A stretch of 44,150 nucleotides of DNA from Flavobacterium psychrophilum (GTDB lineage: Bacteria; Bacteroidota; Bacteroidia; Flavobacteriales; Flavobacteriaceae), in assembly GCA_945872875.1 (NCBI GenBank), contig CAMCBB010000002.1:1-44150 (forward strand), given 5' to 3'. Position 1 is the stretch's first letter, and the number at the start of each line of letters is the position of its first letter. The notes beneath the pieces were generated by a model. The model was not told the origin of the DNA. It saw only the letters and a program-made list of their open reading frames with translations, and did no database searches. The position numbers and the translations under genes were made by a program. Below are positions 41,789 to 44,150 of this stretch, piece by piece.

Positions 41789-42829
41789 CTACTTTTCTTT
41801 TGTTTTTAGAGGGTTTTTAGTCAAATTGGCATACTCATTTCTTGAGTTATAAATGTCAATTGCCAGATATACAGCTTCTTTAAATGATCCAAAATCGGCC
41901 ACTCCTTTTCCGGCAATTTCATAAGCAGTTCCGTGATCTGGAGAAGTTCTAATTTTGTTTAACCCTGCAGTATAGTTAACTCCAACGCCAAAGGACAATG
42001 TTTTAAATGGAATTAATCCTTGATCGTGATAGGATGCTATAACGGCATCAAATTTCTCATATTGTCCACTTCCAAAGAAACCATCAGCTGAATATGGTCC
42101 AAAAGCAAAAATTCCTTTTTCAAATAATTTTTTTATGGCAGGCTTCATTATGGTTTCTTCTTCATTTCCAATAATTCCGCTATCACCTGCATGTGGATTC
42201 AATCCTAAAATAGCAATTTTAGGTTTATTTATTTTGAAATCTTGTTTAAGAGACAGATTTATAGTTTCAATTTTTTGAGTAATTAGCTTTTCCGTTAAGT
42301 GTTTTGCTACATCGGTAACAGGCACATGATCTGTTAACAATCCAACCCTTAAGTTATCTTGAACCATAAACATTAAGGCATTTCCTTCTAATTCTTTATC
42401 TAAATAATCAGTATGTCCTGGAAATTTAAACTCCTCTGATTGAATATTGTATTTATTAATTGGCGCAGTTACAAGAACATCCACCAGTCCTTCTTTTAAA
42501 GCTGCTGTAGCTGAAGTAAATGATTGTATAGCATATTTACCAACTGCTTCATCATTTTGCCCGTAATTTATATCAACTCCTTCTTTCCAAACATTTAGCA
42601 CATTAATTTTTCCTTTAACTAATTGGTCAATTCGATCAATTCCGTGAAGTGCCACTTCAGAATTTAAGTTTCTTTTTATGAATGATACTATTTTCACATT
42701 AGCAAAAATTACAGGCGTGCAAAGCTCTAACATTCGATTATCCTCAAATGTTTTTAAAATTACTTCGCTTCCAATACCGTTTAAATCTCCTATTGAAATT
42801 CCAACGATAATATTTTCTGCTTTTTTCAT
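41789..42829 (-). CDS. pdxA: 4-hydroxythreonine-4-phosphate dehydrogenase
   Basis: The 346-residue NAD-dependent, metal-dependent dehydrogenase works in deoxyxylulose-phosphate-dependent pyridoxal phosphate synthesis. Metal-ligand histidines are in FPGHTDYLDKEL, SYHDQGLIPFKTL and TSPDHGTAYEIAGKG; the GISIGDLNGIGSEVI N-terminus and NPHAGDSGIIGNEE are typical. It heads the pdxA-DUF177-rpmF-fabH-accBC run common in Bacteroidota. Its -7 box (42866-42873) lies back-to-back with that of ribE. Confidence 0.96.
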   Translation of the reverse strand: MKKAENIIVGISIGDLNGIGSEVILKTFEDNRMLELCTPVIFANVKIVSFIKRNLNSEVALHGIDRIDQLVKGKINVLNVWKEGVDINYGQNDEAVGKYAIQSFTSATAALKEGLVDVLVTAPINKYNIQSEEFKFPGHTDYLDKELEGNALMFMVQDNLRVGLLTDHVPVTDVAKHLTEKLITQKIETINLSLKQDFKINKPKIAILGLNPHAGDSGIIGNEEETIMKPAIKKLFEKGIFAFGPYSADGFFGSGQYEKFDAVIASYHDQGLIPFKTLSFGVGVNYTAGLNKIRTSPDHGTAYEIAGKGVADFGSFKEAVYLAIDIYNSRNEYANLTKNPLKTKEK

Positions 42830-42852
42830 AGGAGTTATTTCTTATTTATTGC

Positions 42853-42873
42853 TAATTTTGAAATGCAAATTTA
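42853..42873. promoter_or_regulatory. Facing -7 boxes of ribE (+) and pdxA (-)
   Basis: TAATTTTG at 42853-42860 on the plus strand serves ribE (ATG 30 nt on). TAAATTTG at 42873-42866 on the minus strand serves pdxA (ATG 36 nt on). They are 5 bp apart and point toward each other, so the two polymerase footprints overlap. Neither has a TTG at a standard -33 distance. Confidence 0.55.
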
Positions 42874-42890
42874 GTAAAATAAAACGACAA

Positions 42891-43478
42891 ATGTTTACAG
42901 GAATTATTGAAACCCTCGGAATTGTAACAGGCCTTAACAAACAAGATGGAAACTTGCATATTTCGGTAAGTAGTTCCATAACAAATGAATTAAAGATAGA
43001 TCAAAGTGTAGCTCATAGCGGGGTTTGTCTTACGGTTGTAGCTATTGAAAACGAGACATATACTGTAACAGCTATTCAAGAAACTATTGACAAAACTAAC
43101 GTTGGAAATTGGAATGTTGGAGATCAAGTCAATTTAGAGCGCGCTATGAAATTAGGAGATAGGTTAGACGGGCATATTGTTCAAGGACATGTTGATCAAA
43201 CGGGCATTTGTAAATCAATAGTTGAAACTAATGGGAGTTGGCTTTATACATTTTCTTACGATGCCTCTTTAAATAATATCACTATCGAAAAAGGATCAAT
43301 TACTGTTAACGGCGTGAGTTTAACGGTAGTAAATTCTTTGCTAAATGAATTTAGTGTTGCAATAATTCCGTATACCTATGAACATACTAATTTTCATAAT
43401 TTTAAAGAAGGAACAAAAGTTAACCTTGAATTTGATGTTATTGGGAAGTATGTTTCAAAATTACATTCACTAAAGTAA
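42891..43478 (+). CDS. ribE: Riboflavin synthase, alpha chain
   Basis: The 195-residue enzyme dismutates two 6,7-dimethyl-8-ribityllumazines to riboflavin. The duplicated lumazine-binding domains are visible: the first starts MFTGIIETLGIV with SVAHSGVCLTVV, the second has GHIVQGHVDQTG and SITVNGVSLTVV. The frame extends upstream to 42678 inside pdxA, but the ATG at 42891 gives the invariant MFTGI start. No FMN riboswitch-like structure is in the short leader. It ends at a strong terminator. Confidence 0.96.
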   Translation: MFTGIIETLGIVTGLNKQDGNLHISVSSSITNELKIDQSVAHSGVCLTVVAIENETYTVTAIQETIDKTNVGNWNVGDQVNLERAMKLGDRLDGHIVQGHVDQTGICKSIVETNGSWLYTFSYDASLNNITIEKGSITVNGVSLTVVNSLLNEFSVAIIPYTYEHTNFHNFKEGTKVNLEFDVIGKYVSKLHSLK

Positions 43479-43494
43479 TTTGATATTATTAAAT

Positions 43495-43528
43495 AAAAAA
43501 GCTTCAAGAAACCTTGAAGCTTTTTTTA
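43495..43528. terminator. Bidirectional terminator after ribE
   Basis: The perfect stem GCTTCAAG / CTTGAAGC with an AAAC loop is flanked by six A and seven T. It overlaps the 3' end of the small minus-strand gene. Confidence 0.92.
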
Positions 43529-43707
43529 TATTTATAAAATGCTAAAATTATTGCGGCAATTGCTAATAAAATTATATCATTAGACAATGGTAAAGAAGGA
43601 GGCGGTATAGGGGATAAAGGCTGCGGGGGGTTATTGCTAGCAAAACCATTATTTCTAAACAAAAACAAGAATAATACTAAATATAACTTTTCCATCTCAA
43701 TTTTCAT
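43504..43707 (-). CDS. Very small exported protein with a PID-CTERM-like C-terminal anchor
   Basis: A protein of about 67 residues (ATG at 43707; 43695 and 43740 are alternatives). It has an N-terminal signal sequence (KLYLVLFLFLFRNNGFAS), a Pro-rich linker (NNPPQPLSPIPPPSLPLS), then a single hydrophobic helix (NDIILLAIAAIILAFY) and a basic end (KYKKSFK). This short motif - helix - basic cluster layout matches C-terminal protein-sorting signals, in particular the PPPxxPID-type tail of many tiny flavobacterial proteins; here the motif reads PLS instead of PID. The mature protein would be almost nothing but the sorting signal. It sits between ribE and a T9SS cargo gene. Function unknown. Confidence 0.65.
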   Translation of the reverse strand: MKIEMEKLYLVLFLFLFRNNGFASNNPPQPLSPIPPPSLPLSNDIILLAIAAIILAFYKYKKSFKVS

Positions 43708-43790
43708 AGTCTGTAAAAGTAAAAAAAAACTCTTTATCAAAATTTATTTAGTTTAATAATTTCTAAGCAATATAATAAAAAAATAGAATG

Positions 43791-43824
43791 AAAAAAGCCA
43801 TCTCTTAAGTTAAGACGGCTTTTT
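43791..43824 (-). terminator. Terminator of the T9SS cargo gene at the window edge
   Basis: The stem GCCGTCT / AGATGGC (one G-T pair) with a loop that can pair further is followed by a T-run on the minus strand, 15 nt after the stop. Confidence 0.75.
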
Positions 43825-43838
43825 ATATTAACATATAG

Positions 43839-44150
43839 TTATTGGTTTTTAACTATTTTTTGAGTAAAATTCATGGAATCACTAGTTACTTTAAGAACAT
43901 ATATTCCAGATTGTAAGTTATTTAGATTTAATGATTTTTCAATATTAAAATCTTCATTTTTATTTTCCGAAACTAGTCTTCCATTAATATCTACTATTTG
44001 AATTGTAGCTTTTCCAACATAGTTGTTAATTCTAATATTTAAGAATCCATTTGTAGGGTTTGGATATACTCTAAATAATTCTTGATTTTCAAAATAGTCA
44101 GCAGTTAAAGTACAGTTAGCTCCTGGAGGAAAAGCAGTAAAATCTTCTAC
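43839..44150 (-). CDS. 3' end of a T9SS-secreted protein (type A sorting domain)
   Basis: The frame is open to the window edge and encodes the last 103 residues of a larger protein. From about residue 25 onward it is a T9SS type A sorting domain: RVYPNPTNGFLNIRIN, then IQIVDINGRLVSE, LNLNNLQSGIYVLKVTSDS and the basic end FTQKIVKNQ. The protein would cross the outer membrane by T9SS and be attached or released at the cell surface. The part before the domain (FTAFPPGANCTL) is too short to name the effector. The gene uses the terminator at 43791-43824. Confidence 0.9.
   Translation of the reverse strand, partial: VEDFTAFPPGANCTLTADYFENQELFRVYPNPTNGFLNIRINNYVGKATIQIVDINGRLVSENKNEDFNIEKSLNLNNLQSGIYVLKVTSDSMNFTQKIVKNQ

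Noticed and set aside
42830..42890. FMN riboswitch before ribE
   Set aside because: The leader is only about 25-30 nt and has none of the conserved RFN helices.

Overview
The window is an AT-rich stretch of a Bacteroidota chromosome, almost certainly from the family Flavobacteriaceae and probably Flavobacterium or a close relative. The evidence is the TAnnTTTG / TTG promoter grammar upstream of many genes, weak or absent Shine-Dalgarno sequences, gliding-motility genes gldE and gldD, type IX secretion (T9SS) C-terminal sorting domains, an OmpA protein with calcium-binding thrombospondin type 3 repeats, a three-gene succinate dehydrogenase (sdhCAB), a GH92 alpha-mannosidase, and the pdxA - DUF177 - rpmF - fabH - accB - accC order. 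No rRNA, CRISPR array, prophage or complete insertion sequence was seen. Most of the window is core genome.

Layout. 1-7.2 kb: the 3' part of kbl (threonine/glycine metabolism), an OmpA-family outer-membrane protein, a large AddB-like PD-(D/E)XK nuclease, an alpha/beta hydrolase and an aminopeptidase P. 7.4-11.5 kb: the sdhCAB respiratory operon from a well-formed promoter, with a small lipoprotein gene 6 nt behind sdhB. 11.6-16.8 kb: secreted GH92 mannosidase, an Ig-like lipoprotein and a ComF-type phosphoribosyltransferase. 16.8-25.8 kb: translation and cofactor genes (glyS, thiL, lepA, dusB, rbfA, a LolC/E-like permease, methylmalonyl-CoA epimerase), interrupted by a ParE-type toxin-antitoxin pair and by repeat-rich intergenic DNA on both sides of dusB. 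25.9-28.5 kb: a CAT-anticodon tRNA, a fossil T9SS sorting domain, RNase G, a 30-residue basic COX24/AURKAIP1-like protein and an HU protein. 28.5-32.3 kb: mutY - ssb - gldE - gldD and a lipoprotein with a heavy-metal-binding domain. 32.4-37.8 kb: an EamA transporter, a pair of M16 peptidases (one with and one without the zinc motif), and rplU-rpmA. 37.9-42.8 kb: the acetyl-CoA carboxylase / fatty-acid initiation cluster with rpmF and pdxA. 42.9-44.15 kb: ribE, a tiny protein with a PID-CTERM-like tail and the 3' end of a T9SS cargo gene.

How the parts fit. Genes for envelope lipid supply (accBC, fabH), lipoprotein handling, gliding and secretion and ribosome assembly sit beside each other in short operons with clear hairpin terminators. 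The less ordinary signals lie between genes: (i) -7 boxes only 4 nt before the start codon of thiL, rbfA and the antitoxin, implying leaderless or nearly leaderless mRNAs; (ii) the toxin-antitoxin pair bracketed by two near-identical 32-bp terminator sequences exactly 600 bp apart; (iii) a 19-bp tandem array with 57-bp higher-order periodicity, bracketed by inverted REP-like arms, one of which touches a stop codon; (iv) a long attC-like or REP-like hairpin before dusB; (v) a T9SS domain remnant between two copies of the same terminator. I did not find convincing evidence of a wholly new multi-gene system.
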